Assembly: GCA_004193285.1 (NCBI GenBank)
Contig: SECP01000006.1
Span: 1-64,000 of the forward strand
Reading direction: 5' to 3'
DNA: 64,000 nucleotides
Origin: Myxococcales bacterium
Lineage (GTDB): Bacteria; Myxococcota_A; Polyangia; Polyangiales; Polyangiaceae
A model generated the notes under the pieces. The model was not told the origin of the DNA, searched no databases, and saw nothing but the letters and a program-made list of their open reading frames with translations. Below are positions 16,299-25,558 of this stretch, piece by piece. Position numbers and translations under genes: made by a program. Positions within the stretch are counted from its first letter, which is position 1, and each line of letters opens with the position of its first letter.

Positions 16299-16886
16299 TC
16301 ACGGCGGGCTGGATTGGTTGAAAAGTGCGTCGCTCGAGCCGCCGGTTTCGACCGTGCCCGGCGCTCCTGCCGATGGCGCTCCTGCGACGGCCGCTTCGCC
16401 GCCCACGCTGAACGCGCCACCTTCGCTCGCGGTGCCGCCTGCTGGCGCTCCGCCTTCGGTGGGTAGCGAAGGCTCTCCACCAGCGCCGGCCATGCTCTGC
16501 GCCGGCGCCCCACCCGAGCTCTCTCCAGCGGAGCCGCCTGCTCCACCTTCCGGTGCGCCGCCCGCGCCTGGCTCGGGAGCGCCGCCGTTCGTTCCTGCCG
16601 CGCCGGCGGTTTCGCCATCCACCATTCCGCCGGCTCCGCCGAGGTCGTGCGCGCCGCCTGCGCCGCCGTTCGGTGCGCCTCCTGCGTGCTCGATACCGGC
16701 TTCGCCTGCGAGGCCCGCGGTCCCGCCGCTCGGCGCCGAGCCGTGCGTCACGGTCTCTTCCTCGGGCGGCAGCAAGTCACTGCCCTCGATGATGGCGGTA
16801 CAACCGACGGTGATAGTCAGCAGCAACATCGGCAAAGAGCGCAGCTTGCTGGGCCCTGACAGAGGACGATCCGAGGCTCGCTTCAT
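16299..16886 (-). CDS. Gly/Ala-rich low-complexity lipoprotein
   Basis: This 195-aa protein starts at the ATG at 16886. The signal peptide SLPMLLLTITVGC ends in a lipobox. Nearly everything after residue 50 is Gly/Ala/Glu/Pro/Ser repeats (GGAGG, GGAPEGG), with no folded domain visible. It resembles the linker parts of the neighbouring heme lipoproteins without the catalytic end, so it may be a spacer or matrix protein, or a gene that lost its C-terminal domain. It follows the first cassette on the same strand but is separated from it by a strong terminator. Confidence 0.68.
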   Translation of the reverse strand: MKRASDRPLSGPSKLRSLPMLLLTITVGCTAIIEGSDLLPPEEETVTHGSAPSGGTAGLAGEAGIEHAGGAPNGGAGGAHDLGGAGGMVDGETAGAAGTNGGAPEPGAGGAPEGGAGGSAGESSGGAPAQSMAGAGGEPSLPTEGGAPAGGTASEGGAFSVGGEAAVAGAPSAGAPGTVETGGSSDALFNQSSPP

Positions 16887-16899
16887 GATGAGCTCCAAA

Positions 16900-16932
16900 C
16901 AACGAAGGGTGCCGCGACAGCACCCTTCGTTG
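16900..16932 (-). terminator. Intrinsic terminator after cassette 1
   Basis: A perfect 12-bp stem (16900-16911 with 16921-16932) with a 9-nt loop is followed on the minus strand by a short T-rich tail (GTTTGG). It sits 20 bp after the stop of the VCBS gene and matches the terminator after the second cassette in position. Confidence 0.8.
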
Positions 16933-16952
16933 TCGTTTGCGCCGCGAGGTGC

Positions 16953-19346
16953 TTACTCGCTACGCTTCCGCCGACGGCGCCCGGCCATGAGCGCGAGACC
17001 GAGCGCGGCGATCCAACCACCACCGGTAGAGCCGGTGGCCGAGGAGGAGACGCTGCAACCGTCGTCGTCGTTCGAGCCGGAACCGCCGCTCGTCGTGCCA
17101 GCCGTGCTGGGCACTCCGCCTTCCGCCGGCTCGCCGCCGACGCTGCTGGTGGCGCCGCTGCCGCCACTGCCACCGGTGGACGAGCCGGAAACGCCCGGCT
17201 CTCCGCCCATCGGCTCCGGGTCGGGCTCATTGCCCGAGCCAGCGCCGCCCATCGGCTCCGTCGTCGGCTCTCCGCCGGCACCGGAGCTGCCGCCGACCGG
17301 CGGTTCCCCCGCTGCGCCAGCTTCGCTGACCGAGCCGCCGGTTCCCGCGGTCGTTCCGCCGGTCCCTGCGGTCGTTCCGCCGCTGCCGGCGGTTCCGCCG
17401 GACCCACCGGTACCGCCCGTACCGCCGCCACCGGTCGAGGCCTTCACGACGACGGTGGTCGCCGTACCGAAGCTCTTCAGGTTGCGACGGTCCGTTGCCT
17501 GGGGGGTGATGGTGAGGGTGGTGCCGGCTTCTTGCGCGGGGATGACGGCGCGGAACAAGTCGCCGCCGACGAACGTGGCCGAGACCTTCGCGCCGGTGCC
17601 GAATGGCGTCGTGTAGACGACGGCGACGTTTTTCACGTGGTCGCCGGTCTCACTCGTCACTCCGTCGCGCACTGCGAAGCGAATGACGATCGGCTCGCCG
17701 GGGACCGCCACCGGCGTCTCCACCGCGCGGAACACGGGCGCGAGGGTGTCCGCCTTGGCGCCGACGCTAGCGCCGGTGCCGTCCACCGAGGCAATGCCGT
17801 GGTAGAAGCGCTCGCTCCAATCGTTGCCGCCTTCACCTTGGCCGGTGACGACGTCGAACAACCCGTCGCCGTCGAAGTCCGCCGCGTCGATGCCGAGCGA
17901 CGAGTCCCGGATGGCGGGGAAGCCGTCCGGCACCGCATTGAACTTGCCGGTGCCGTCCGACAGCAGCAGCTTCTCCGACGAGTTCGTGAGGGATGCCACG
18001 AGCAAGTCGTAAAAGCCGTCGTTGTTCAGGTCGACGCATTTGACGGCGTTGTCGTCCGAGCCCGTCTCACCGAAGATGCGAGCTCGCGTCTCGTCGGTGA
18101 ACACGCCCTTGCCGTTGTTGATGTTCACCTGGGTGAAGAAGCCGCTTGTGACACCTGCCGGCCGGGCCCCCGCGTTGTCCAGCAGGAGGTCCAGGTCGCC
18201 GTCGTTGTCGATGTCGCACAGCTCTTGGTTGTAGACGTAAGGACCGCGCTTCATCGGGTAGTTCGAGACCGTCATCTGGGTCCCGGTGACCGGGTCCAGC
18301 GCGAAACGAACGCTGCCGTTGCCATCCTTGAAGAAGCCCTTCCCGTTGTTCAGGAAGATGCGGCTGATGCCGTTGCGCATGTTGACCATGATGTCGAGAT
18401 CGAAGTCGTTATCGATATCGGCAAAGTCAAGGTCGATGGCGCGCGTGCCCCAGTACGGCACGCCCGAGGTGAGAGAGAACGGGATGGTGGCCGGAAAGCG
18501 ATCGGTCTTGAGCCACGTATCCGGATCTTGCTGCTCTTCTTCCAGCGTGAACTTGCCGCTGCCGTCGTTCAAGTAGAACGAGAGGAAGACGGGCGTGTTG
18601 TTCGAAGCCGTGTACCAATCGGTCGTGACGAGGTCCATGTCGCCGTCGCCGTCCAAGTCACCGAAGTGAAACGCGGGCGTGTTCGACGCCATGCCCGGCG
18701 GCAGGAGCTCGGCCGCCTTGTCTTCGAAGACGCCCGGGGCGGTCTGAATCCAAAGCTTGTCCACGTCCGGAACGCAGGGCGGCGCGGGCGGCGTGGTGAC
18801 CATCGCCTTGCACGAGAACGAGAAGCCACCCGGCTGGAAGACGTCCTTCAGGCCGTCGCCGTTGACGTCCGCCACGCCCACTTGGCGCAGTCGAGATTTG
18901 GCGCCGCCGAAAGCCGGACCCGTGATGTCCGTGAACTTACCGGCTCCGTCCCCCAGCAAGACCGTGGAGGGCTCCACGGCGGGGTTCGTCGCGTTGGTGT
19001 TGGGTGTGTAGTAACCGCCGCCGTTGGCGGACAGCAGGTCCATGAACCCGTCGTTGTTCAAGTCGGCAACGACGACCCAGCTCGTGTAGCAACCCTTTCG
19101 GCCCGAGAGGGCGCAATACGGGTCCGGCTCGGGCATGTTGGTCGCGGTGAGGTCTTCGAAGAACGGCACCGCGGCGGCGGGCTTCGGTGCCAAGAAGGCG
19201 AAGGCGAGAGCGAGGGCCGAAGCCCCGCTCGTCGCTCGGCCTAGGTTGACCCGAGCCGACGAGCGGAGCCCCGAGGTTTGGGAGGGGCGGTTCTCGGCAG
19301 CGGTGCCGTGAACCTTCTGCGTGGCGGAAAGCTTGCGCTTGGACAT
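16953..19346 (-). CDS. VCBS/FG-GAP repeat surface protein with MYXO-CTERM tail (cassette 1, gene 3)
   Basis: This 797-aa protein starts at the ATG at 19346. After an export signal near residues 38-60 come seven D-x-[DN]-x-D/F-x-D-type repeats in order (ADLNNDGFMDLL, ADVNGDGLKDVF, GDLDGDGDMDLV, ADIDNDFDLDIM, CDIDNDGDLDLL, VDLNNDGFYDLL, ADFDGDGLFDVV). This is the pattern of a seven-bladed Ca-binding beta-propeller. An Ig-like region and Gly/Ser linker lead to GCSVSSSATG, a hydrophobic helix and RRRRKRSE, a MYXO-CTERM signal read by myxosortase-type proteases. It should be displayed on the cell surface. The gene follows the heme lipoprotein after a 31-bp gap and is the last gene of the operon. 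Confidence 0.9.
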   Translation of the reverse strand: MSKRKLSATQKVHGTAAENRPSQTSGLRSSARVNLGRATSGASALALAFAFLAPKPAAAVPFFEDLTATNMPEPDPYCALSGRKGCYTSWVVVADLNNDGFMDLLSANGGGYYTPNTNATNPAVEPSTVLLGDGAGKFTDITGPAFGGAKSRLRQVGVADVNGDGLKDVFQPGGFSFSCKAMVTTPPAPPCVPDVDKLWIQTAPGVFEDKAAELLPPGMASNTPAFHFGDLDGDGDMDLVTTDWYTASNNTPVFLSFYLNDGSGKFTLEEEQQDPDTWLKTDRFPATIPFSLTSGVPYWGTRAIDLDFADIDNDFDLDIMVNMRNGISRIFLNNGKGFFKDGNGSVRFALDPVTGTQMTVSNYPMKRGPYVYNQELCDIDNDGDLDLLLDNAGARPAGVTSGFFTQVNINNGKGVFTDETRARIFGETGSDDNAVKCVDLNNDGFYDLLVASLTNSSEKLLLSDGTGKFNAVPDGFPAIRDSSLGIDAADFDGDGLFDVVTGQGEGGNDWSERFYHGIASVDGTGASVGAKADTLAPVFRAVETPVAVPGEPIVIRFAVRDGVTSETGDHVKNVAVVYTTPFGTGAKVSATFVGGDLFRAVIPAQEAGTTLTITPQATDRRNLKSFGTATTVVVKASTGGGGTGGTGGSGGTAGSGGTTAGTGGTTAGTGGSVSEAGAAGEPPVGGSSGAGGEPTTEPMGGAGSGNEPDPEPMGGEPGVSGSSTGGSGGSGATSSVGGEPAEGGVPSTAGTTSGGSGSNDDDGCSVSSSATGSTGGGWIAALGLALMAGRRRRKRSE

Positions 19347-19377
19347 CAATTACAACTTTCTAAGAGCGAGGTCAGGT

Positions 19378-21921
19378 TCACGGGGTGGCGGAGGCGACGG
19401 AGACAGACAGCGGCTCGTCACCGTTGCAGGTCACGCTGATGCCGTCCGGCAGGGTGAGCGCCGCGAGCGAGTCGCACAGCGGCTCGTACACGTCCGTGTT
19501 CGGGGTGAGCTTCGGCACTTCCGTGGCGTCCGGAGGGACGACGGCGACCGGAGTCATGAGCGCTTGCGGCGAGGTGATCATCACACCGCAGGCGCGGCGT
19601 ACGCTCGCGTCCGTCAGCGTGCTGGCATCCGCGTCCAGCGGTTGACCCAGAATCGCTTCCAGGGCCGCCTTTTCCGCTTCGCTCACCGCGGTCTGGCCGA
19701 AGATGCGATCCTTCAGCACTGCCACGACATCCGCCACCGTGCCGCTACCCGGCTTCTTCGCCTTGACGAGCACGTTGTCGATCACGTCCTTGTAGAGCGT
19801 GAGCGGCGCGAGCTTGTTGCAGCGACCGAAGCGATCCTCGAAGCCCAGGCGAGCCTGGAAGTCGAAGTTGCGGAAACCAACCTCGGTGTTCTTGTTGAAG
19901 AAGCCCGTTTCCTGCTGAAACTGCCGTTCCAGCGTGCCGCTCGTGCCGGACGGGTTCTCGACCCAGCCAGTCACGGTGACACCCGGGAAGCTCGAGCCGA
20001 GCGCGTTCAAGCGCCAACCGAGCGAGCCGTGCGCCGTGCGCGCCGCGGTGCGACCGCTCAGCATCACCGCGCCGTCACCGACGCTGTTGCCGCGCTTGAC
20101 CGGGTCCTCTTCACCCGTGACCCACGGATCGAAGATGCGCGGGAGGTCGTAACCGGTGGCCCAGCACTCCGCATCCGGCGGCGCCAGGTTGAGGTACGGG
20201 CTCGCGTAGATCGTCTCCAGCAGCGCCTTGTGCGAGTAACCGCTGGCGATGAAGGAGTCCGTGAGCGTCTGCAGCATGTCACGCGCGGCCGCGTTGCGCG
20301 GGAAGTAGGTCTGGATGGTGAGGCCGGTTCCGGTGACTTCCTTCCATACCTTCTCCACGAGCGTCATCACGGTCATGTAGGCAAAGGCCTTGTCCGGATC
20401 CGAGACCTCCCAGGTCGTCGGGTCGGCGCCGAGCCCCTCTGCCTTGAGCTTCTTGAACCCGCCGCGTAGCGAGCGCTCCAAGTCCCAGACCGAGCTGCGT
20501 TTGCCCACGATGTTGCCGAACTTACCGTCCACGTCCGCGAGATCGGCGGGGATGGCGTCGGGCTTCGTGAAGGTGCCGCAGGCCGGCGCCAGGTTCCAAG
20601 GCCGTGCGCTGCGATTCGCGTTCACGGATTGGACGCAAACGAAGTCGCGTGGCCCCAGGCTCCCCGCGGTGGTGCACAAGCGGTAGTCGTTGACCGCGGC
20701 CGTCGTCGCCGGCGCCGGGTTCATGACCAGGTTGCACAGGTCCTGCGGGATCGTCCCCGCGGCGATCGCGGTGTTGATCGCGGTAGGCGTGGGGGTCGAG
20801 CACGTCGTGACGAAGCGAGCGAACTTCAGCGGAGCGTGCATGATGTCCGTCCCCTCGAAGGCGCCCGCCGGGGGGACCCCGGTGGAGGCCCCGAGCAGCG
20901 CCTTCTCCAGCAAGGCGGGGATCGGGAAGTGACGGTTCGTCGCCGGGTCCGCGCTCTGGGTGACCGAGAACTCGCTGTTGTGGCAGGTGAGGCACACCGG
21001 GTCGCGATTCAGGTACACCGCGTCGAACCAGGCACCGAAGTCACGCCGTCGACCGATCTCGGACTCGACGGCGGTGCCGTTGGCGCCCGAGTACGTCTTC
21101 ACCACCATGCTGAACAGGTTCGCGGTGAAGACCGGGGAGATGTCGTCCATCGCCAGGCCGCCCGCGATCACGTCGGCCATCGTCGGCGCGATGCCGCCGT
21201 CGCCGCCCGCCTCCGGCGCGTTGTCACGCACGAAGGTGGCCACGGTGACGGGATCGTCCACGCGCACCTTCACGCCGTAACAGCCAGCGTTGTTGTACTC
21301 GTCGAAGCGCTGCACGCGCAGGAAGTCGCGGTAGAGCTCCTCCCAGTTGCTGCTGTACTCGGGAGACTGGAACAAGGCGTTCATGACCACCTTGCGCGAG
21401 TGGCGCAGGGGCTTGCCAGGCTCGGCCGGGAGCTCTTCCGGATCCACGCCGTCGGTGGCGTCGATCTCTGCGATGAGATCCGTGTAGAGGTTGACCTCGG
21501 CCTGGCTGTAGGGGCGCCGGCCGAGCACACCTTGAATGGCGCGCCGTACGAACTGCTGATCGGAGCCCTGACAGGAGTAGAAGGGAGCCGGCTCTTCGCC
21601 GCCCTCGCCACCGCCGCCGCCCATACCGGCCTCACCGGTCAAGCTGCCGCCGCTGCCGGCCGTGCTGCTGCTGCCCGCGGTGCCGCCAGTACCAGCGGTA
21701 CCGCCGGTCTCGCCGCCCGCTTCGCCGGGGGTGCCCGCAACGGGCTCGGAGCCGCTGCCGCCAGTGCTGCTACCGCCGCTGGCCGTTCCGGCGGTCCCGG
21801 CCGTGCCGGCGCCGCTCTCGCCCGCTTCGCCGCTGGGAGAGGGGGTGTTGTCGTCGTCGTCTCCGCAGCCCGCGAGCGCGGACAGCGCGACCAAAGAAAT
21901 GATTGATAGGGAAGTTTTCAT
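19378..21921 (-). CDS. Large single-heme c-type lipoprotein (cassette 1, gene 2)
   Basis: This 847-aa protein starts at the ATG at 21921, overlapping the DUF1501 stop (ATGA). It has a lipobox Cys19 (ALAGC), a Gly/Ser/Thr linker (about 30-110), then a large helical domain with one heme c motif CLTCH (310-314) in the context FGAWFDAVYLNRDPVCLTCH. Other stretches (FVRRAIQGVLGRRPYSQAEV, RHSRKVVMNALFQSPEYSSN) recall the DUF1549/DUF1553/DUF1592 group, which in Planctomycetes often sits beside DUF1501 genes. The family link is inferred from motifs and context. It is probably anchored in a membrane and exposed to the periplasm or surface; the substrate is unknown. Confidence 0.85.
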   Translation of the reverse strand: MKTSLSIISLVALSALAGCGDDDDNTPSPSGEAGESGAGTAGTAGTASGGSSTGGSGSEPVAGTPGEAGGETGGTAGTGGTAGSSSTAGSGGSLTGEAGMGGGGGEGGEEPAPFYSCQGSDQQFVRRAIQGVLGRRPYSQAEVNLYTDLIAEIDATDGVDPEELPAEPGKPLRHSRKVVMNALFQSPEYSSNWEELYRDFLRVQRFDEYNNAGCYGVKVRVDDPVTVATFVRDNAPEAGGDGGIAPTMADVIAGGLAMDDISPVFTANLFSMVVKTYSGANGTAVESEIGRRRDFGAWFDAVYLNRDPVCLTCHNSEFSVTQSADPATNRHFPIPALLEKALLGASTGVPPAGAFEGTDIMHAPLKFARFVTTCSTPTPTAINTAIAAGTIPQDLCNLVMNPAPATTAAVNDYRLCTTAGSLGPRDFVCVQSVNANRSARPWNLAPACGTFTKPDAIPADLADVDGKFGNIVGKRSSVWDLERSLRGGFKKLKAEGLGADPTTWEVSDPDKAFAYMTVMTLVEKVWKEVTGTGLTIQTYFPRNAAARDMLQTLTDSFIASGYSHKALLETIYASPYLNLAPPDAECWATGYDLPRIFDPWVTGEEDPVKRGNSVGDGAVMLSGRTAARTAHGSLGWRLNALGSSFPGVTVTGWVENPSGTSGTLERQFQQETGFFNKNTEVGFRNFDFQARLGFEDRFGRCNKLAPLTLYKDVIDNVLVKAKKPGSGTVADVVAVLKDRIFGQTAVSEAEKAALEAILGQPLDADASTLTDASVRRACGVMITSPQALMTPVAVVPPDATEVPKLTPNTDVYEPLCDSLAALTLPDGISVTCNGDEPLSVSVASATP

Positions 21922-23519
21922 ACCGTGTGCCCCAAAACTCGTTTGATGATGCTGCGCGCTGCCGGACCTTCTTGCGTCTCACCCTGAGCGTCACTGCCGC
22001 TGTAGGCGACGGCGTCGAAGGGGTAGATGCCGAGCGCGAGCAGCGCTGCGATGCGATTTTCCGCGGGAGTGGTGAACTTCGTGGCGACGCCGTCCTCGCC
22101 GATGCTGCCGTAGATGCCGCGTTGCTCCTCGCGGATCGGACCGCCGATGTAGATCTGCGCGTAGCCCAGCGGCCAATGGTTCCGACCCTGGCCGCCCGGA
22201 TTCTGGCGTGCGGGGGCGCGCCCGAATTCGGAGTTCAGGATGACCATGGTCTTGTCGAGATCCAGCTTTCGCGGGTTGTTCTCGCCAGGCGTGTTGATGT
22301 TCATCATCAGGTGATCGAGGAAGTTGTTGAGGTTCGTCGCCTGCCGCCAGGGGCCGTCGCTGTGCGTGTCGTATCCGCCGCCGCCGTCCGCCTGCCGAAT
22401 GCCCACGTCCACCACCGTCGCGTGACGTGCCGCGTACTTCTCGTGGGTCAGGAGGTGCGTAGCCATCCGCAAGTTCATGGCCGGTAGGTTGCCGAACGTC
22501 GGGTTCGGGGTTTGACCCCAGCTGTTGGGGTCCGTGTCGAACGTGAGGTTGGGAGGCACGCCGAGCACGCGTTCACACGTCTTCTCCGTCTGCATCGGGA
22601 GGAAGTCGTTCGCTTCCAGGACGCTCTGGATGACGTCCGTCTTGGATTGCGTGATGGACGCCTGCAGCAGCTCGGAAAACTTCGCGGCGCGGACCGCGCT
22701 GGAGCCGCCCTCGCGCTTGAGGCGGGCGGCGTACTGCTGGAAATACACGTTGAGGAGCGCATCGAACTGCTTGCGCTCGTCCACGCTGCCGACGGTGGGC
22801 CGGTTCAAGAGCGCGGTCAGGCGGGCGGCGGCGTCCAGCTTGATGTTCAGCGGGCGGGCCGAGCCGGGGTGCAAGCCCTGGGCGATGAGGGAGAGCACGC
22901 CGTCGTTGTTGACGAAGTTGCTGCCACCCACGAAGCCGTACGAGAAGGGCGGCGGGTGATCCCCCGCGGTATCCCGATCGACGAAGTAGCGATTGACGTG
23001 GGTGGAGAGGCCGGCGAGCGCGGGGTTACCCAGCGTGCGGCCCGACGCGACGAGCGGAATGGCGGCTTCGTGCGGCGACAGCGTGTGGCGGTTGATCACG
23101 ACGCGGAGGCGCTTCATGATGTCCGGCCGCGCCATGAGCCGGCCCATGTACGGGCCGAAGTAGATCTCCTGGCCGGCGGTGTCCGTCGCGAACTCGGTGA
23201 ACGTCTTCGTGGAGCCGGCTTCCGTGAAGCCGCAGCCCTCCGACGCCTTGATCATCTGCGCGTAGTTCGTGTACGCGAAGGTCTCGTTGTTCTCACCCAG
23301 GCCGGGGCGTGCGTAGTACGTCTCCCACGGGATGAGGCCGCCGTAGAGGAAGCACTCGAGCACGCTTTGGGCTCGCAGGTTCTCCGGCAGCATGGAGCTG
23401 GCCTTGTCAGAAGGAATTTCGCCGAACGGCACCGCGTTCGCCCGCCGAGTCCAGACGGAAGCGCCGACGGCGGCGGCTCCTCCGGCTGCGGAGGCGCGCA
23501 GGAAATCACGTCGTTTCAT
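21918..23519 (-). CDS. Tat-exported DUF1501 protein (cassette 1, gene 1)
   Basis: This 533-aa protein starts at the ATG at 23519, which begins a twin-arginine signal (MKRRDFLRASAAGGAAAVG); a longer frame to 23726 has no coding look. DUF1501 hallmarks are visible: ADGGGGYDTHSDGPW, KTMVILNSEFGRAP, GRNHWPLGYAQIYIGGPI, an IYGSIGEDGVATKF segment and RIAALLALGIYPFD. DUF1501 belongs structurally near the alkaline phosphatase/sulfatase-like hydrolases but has no proven reaction that I know. Tat export means it folds, perhaps with metal, before secretion. It is the first gene of the operon; a dyad at 23582-23598 and a GGAG ribosome site precede it. Confidence 0.92.
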   Translation of the reverse strand: MKRRDFLRASAAGGAAAVGASVWTRRANAVPFGEIPSDKASSMLPENLRAQSVLECFLYGGLIPWETYYARPGLGENNETFAYTNYAQMIKASEGCGFTEAGSTKTFTEFATDTAGQEIYFGPYMGRLMARPDIMKRLRVVINRHTLSPHEAAIPLVASGRTLGNPALAGLSTHVNRYFVDRDTAGDHPPPFSYGFVGGSNFVNNDGVLSLIAQGLHPGSARPLNIKLDAAARLTALLNRPTVGSVDERKQFDALLNVYFQQYAARLKREGGSSAVRAAKFSELLQASITQSKTDVIQSVLEANDFLPMQTEKTCERVLGVPPNLTFDTDPNSWGQTPNPTFGNLPAMNLRMATHLLTHEKYAARHATVVDVGIRQADGGGGYDTHSDGPWRQATNLNNFLDHLMMNINTPGENNPRKLDLDKTMVILNSEFGRAPARQNPGGQGRNHWPLGYAQIYIGGPIREEQRGIYGSIGEDGVATKFTTPAENRIAALLALGIYPFDAVAYSGSDAQGETQEGPAARSIIKRVLGHTV

Positions 23520-24187
23520 ACACAATACTCCATAGCGACGGACTCGCGGCTCGATTGGGCCGTGAGTCTCACTTTGTTTCTCACAGGTATCACCTGTGTA
23601 AAAAGGGCGGACAGATGGGCAGGGACGGACGAAAGCGCGCGACAACCGGCGCACAACGCCGCTCATCGACACACGGGTCTGTAACGTGCGCTGCCCCTCA
23701 TGGTCAAGGAGCAAGTCATGAGACAACCAATTTATTTGTTAGACCGACACTCCATAACCCAACCCGCAACACGAACGTCAACCTGGACGAAACGAAGCGA
23801 GTTGCCGAGAGTTTTCGGCAATTGCCGGTGATCTGTCGCAAAAATGGGTTGCTTGGGGGCCGCCGCCTCTCACTCCCAACCATTAGAACTAACAATTAGC
23901 CAGACACCGAAACACTGCCATGCACGGAGTCGAAACATTGAGGCTGCACATCGCTGTTGAAGCGTAAAACGGGGACCGCTGCCCCCGAATTCGCCTCGAA
24001 TATGCGCTGGAGCGGAGCTCGCAATATCCAAGAAGCATTTCCGGCCGCTGAACCCGGCCTGGCTCGTCCAATTGTTAGACGGGCGGGGCGGCCGAGCGGG
24101 GCGGCTGGCCTGCGTCGGTTTCGACGTGTTTCCGGGCGTGCGCAGGAATGCTGGCAAGGTGGACGAAAATACGTAGGCTGGGTTCCC
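23520..24187. other. Divergent intergenic region before cassette 1
   Basis: This region of about 670 bp lies between the leftward cassette and the rightward methyltransferase gene. It contains the 17-bp dyad at 23582-23598 and three copies of an AT-rich element: ATTTGTTAGA at 23734-23743, its reverse complement CTAACAAT at 23889-23896, and ATTGTTAGA at 24071-24079. The section 23720-23900 is markedly poorer in GC than its surroundings. No convincing small gene is seen; frames that extend the methyltransferase upstream lack coding character. Confidence 0.6.
23582..23598. promoter_or_regulatory. 17-bp dyad upstream of DUF1501 gene, candidate operator
   Basis: CACAGGT-atc-ACCTGTG is a perfect 7-bp inverted repeat with a 3-nt spacer, 63 bp upstream of the DUF1501 start. 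A 17-bp CAC...GTG dyad lies at nearly the same distance before the paralogous DUF1501 gene (28036-28052). Position and symmetry suggest a dimeric repressor or activator site. Confidence 0.5.
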
Positions 24188-24907
24188 ATGCGGTACTACG
24201 CACGGCTCAACCCGGCGAAGGTGGACGACGGCATCCTCAACCGAGAAGAGGTCTTGCGACTCTCGGACGTAGGCGCCCAGCTCGGTTTCGGCTTGTCGGT
24301 GCTGAACGAGCGCGGGCTGCTGCGCGACCCGAATCGGCTCGATCCCCAGCAGCCGGTCCCGCTCCTCACCTGGCCATTCTTGGACTTCGTCGAGTCTTTG
24401 GATTTCACCAACCAGCGGCTGCTCGAGCTCGGCTCCGGCAGCTCCACCCTTTGGTTTCAGACGCGTTTCGCCAAGGTTCGCTCACTGGAGACCAATCCCG
24501 ACTGGATGGTGAGCCTGAAGCCCCACGTGGCCTCCAACGTGGAGCTCTCGCTGGTAGAGCCCGCCACCTTGGAGGGTGCCCGAATCACCTACGAGGGTGA
24601 AGAAGTGGTGCTGGTCGACTTCGCGGGCCCGCGAACGCGATTCCTCACCCACTTCCTGGCGAGCCTGCAGGGGGCGCGCCCTCAGGCCATCGTGCTGGAC
24701 AACGCGGATTGGTACCGCAACGGGGCGGCCGTGCTCGCGCGGCACGGGTACCGCGAAATGCCGTTTCATGGCTTCAAATGCGGCCAATCCTACCTTTCTT
24801 GCACTAGCCTCTTCATCGACCCCGCTCGATTCGCGCCGCAAGTCAAAGCGCCGTTCCATCGGCCCGCGTTCTCCCGAACCGTGGACAGCTCCTGGGACGC
24901 GCCATGA
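24188..24907 (+). CDS. SAM-dependent methyltransferase-like protein
   Basis: This 239-aa protein starts at the ATG at 24188; the frame is open upstream but unlike coding sequence. The class I SAM-binding motif LLELGSGSSTLWF (78-90) is followed by ETNPDWM, which would hold the acidic ribose-binding residue, and VVLVDFAGPRTRFLTHFLA in place of a usual motif IV. The first 60 residues are distinct. Its stop overlaps the start of the next gene (ATGA), a PKHD-type dioxygenase, so the two enzymes are probably made together and may modify the same substrate. The substrate could be protein, peptide or small molecule. Presumed cytoplasmic. Confidence 0.7.
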   Translation: MRYYARLNPAKVDDGILNREEVLRLSDVGAQLGFGLSVLNERGLLRDPNRLDPQQPVPLLTWPFLDFVESLDFTNQRLLELGSGSSTLWFQTRFAKVRSLETNPDWMVSLKPHVASNVELSLVEPATLEGARITYEGEEVVLVDFAGPRTRFLTHFLASLQGARPQAIVLDNADWYRNGAAVLARHGYREMPFHGFKCGQSYLSCTSLFIDPARFAPQVKAPFHRPAFSRTVDSSWDAP

Positions 24908-25548
24908 GCTTCAATGTGGTCAAACAGCTGCTTTCGCCCGAGCAGCTCGGCGTGCTGCGCGCGCGACTCGCCGCCGGGCCTTGGGTGGACGGGCGCGTTA
25001 CCGCCGGCGCCGAAGCAACTCGGGTGAAGAACAACCTGCAGCTCCAGATCGGCTCACCGAGCCACAAGGAGCTCTCCGACGTCGTGAAGGGCGCGCTGCA
25101 CGCGAGCGAGGCGTTCAAGGCCATCGCGCTGCCACGCCGCATGTCGGACATCGTCTTCAGTCGCTACGAGGTCGGCATGGAATACGGCCTGCACACGGAC
25201 GACGCCTACCGGGCGCTGGACTCGCTGCGCTGCGACGTCGCCGTCACCGTCTTCTTGTCCGACCTCGAGAGCTACGAGGGCGGCGCGCTCGTGGTCGGGG
25301 ACTCCGCGGTGCGCTTGGCCGCCGGCGATGCGATCGTGTACCCCGCAACCAGCATCCACCGCGTCTCCACCGTGACTCGCGGCACCCGGCAAGCGGCCGT
25401 CTTCTGGGTGCAGAGCTTGGTGCGCGACGATGGCAAGCGGGAGATCTTGTACACGTTGCAGAGCGTGATCGCGCGGGTAGGTAACCCCGCGCTGTCTCTC
25501 GCGCTCGCCCGCGTTCAGCAGAACTTGCTGCGCATGTGGGTCGAGTAA
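24904..25548 (+). CDS. PKHD-type Fe(II)/2-oxoglutarate dioxygenase (PiuC/YbiX-like)
   Basis: This 214-aa protein has the usual length for the PKHD-type hydroxylase family (PiuC/YbiX). The iron ligands are visible as H97-x-D99 in YGLHTDDAYRALDSLR and His152 in PATSIHRVSTV, and Arg162 in TRGTRQAAVFWVQS is the 2-oxoglutarate anchor. The N-terminal FNVVKQLLSPEQLGVLRARL and VKNNLQL are typical of the family too. In proteobacteria these genes often sit with iron-uptake receptors; here the neighbour is a methyltransferase with which it overlaps by 4 bp. The substrate is unknown. Confidence 0.9.
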   Translation: MSFNVVKQLLSPEQLGVLRARLAAGPWVDGRVTAGAEATRVKNNLQLQIGSPSHKELSDVVKGALHASEAFKAIALPRRMSDIVFSRYEVGMEYGLHTDDAYRALDSLRCDVAVTVFLSDLESYEGGALVVGDSAVRLAAGDAIVYPATSIHRVSTVTRGTRQAAVFWVQSLVRDDGKREILYTLQSVIARVGNPALSLALARVQQNLLRMWVE

Positions 25549-25558
25549 GTCGCCGCGC

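Noticed and set aside
16267..17616. Pro/Ala-rich plus-strand frame of 449 residues
   Set aside because: It is the antisense of Gly/Ser linkers in two minus-strand genes and spans a terminator.
17532..19244. 570-residue plus-strand frame opposite the VCBS repeat gene
   Set aside because: Its His/Arg/Val-rich composition is the antisense of Asp/Gly repeats; the minus-strand product has clear repeats, signal and sorting tail.
23957..24187. Longer start for the methyltransferase gene
   Set aside because: These residues lack family features and cover an AT-rich regulatory-looking element; the ATG at 24188 gives a complete domain.
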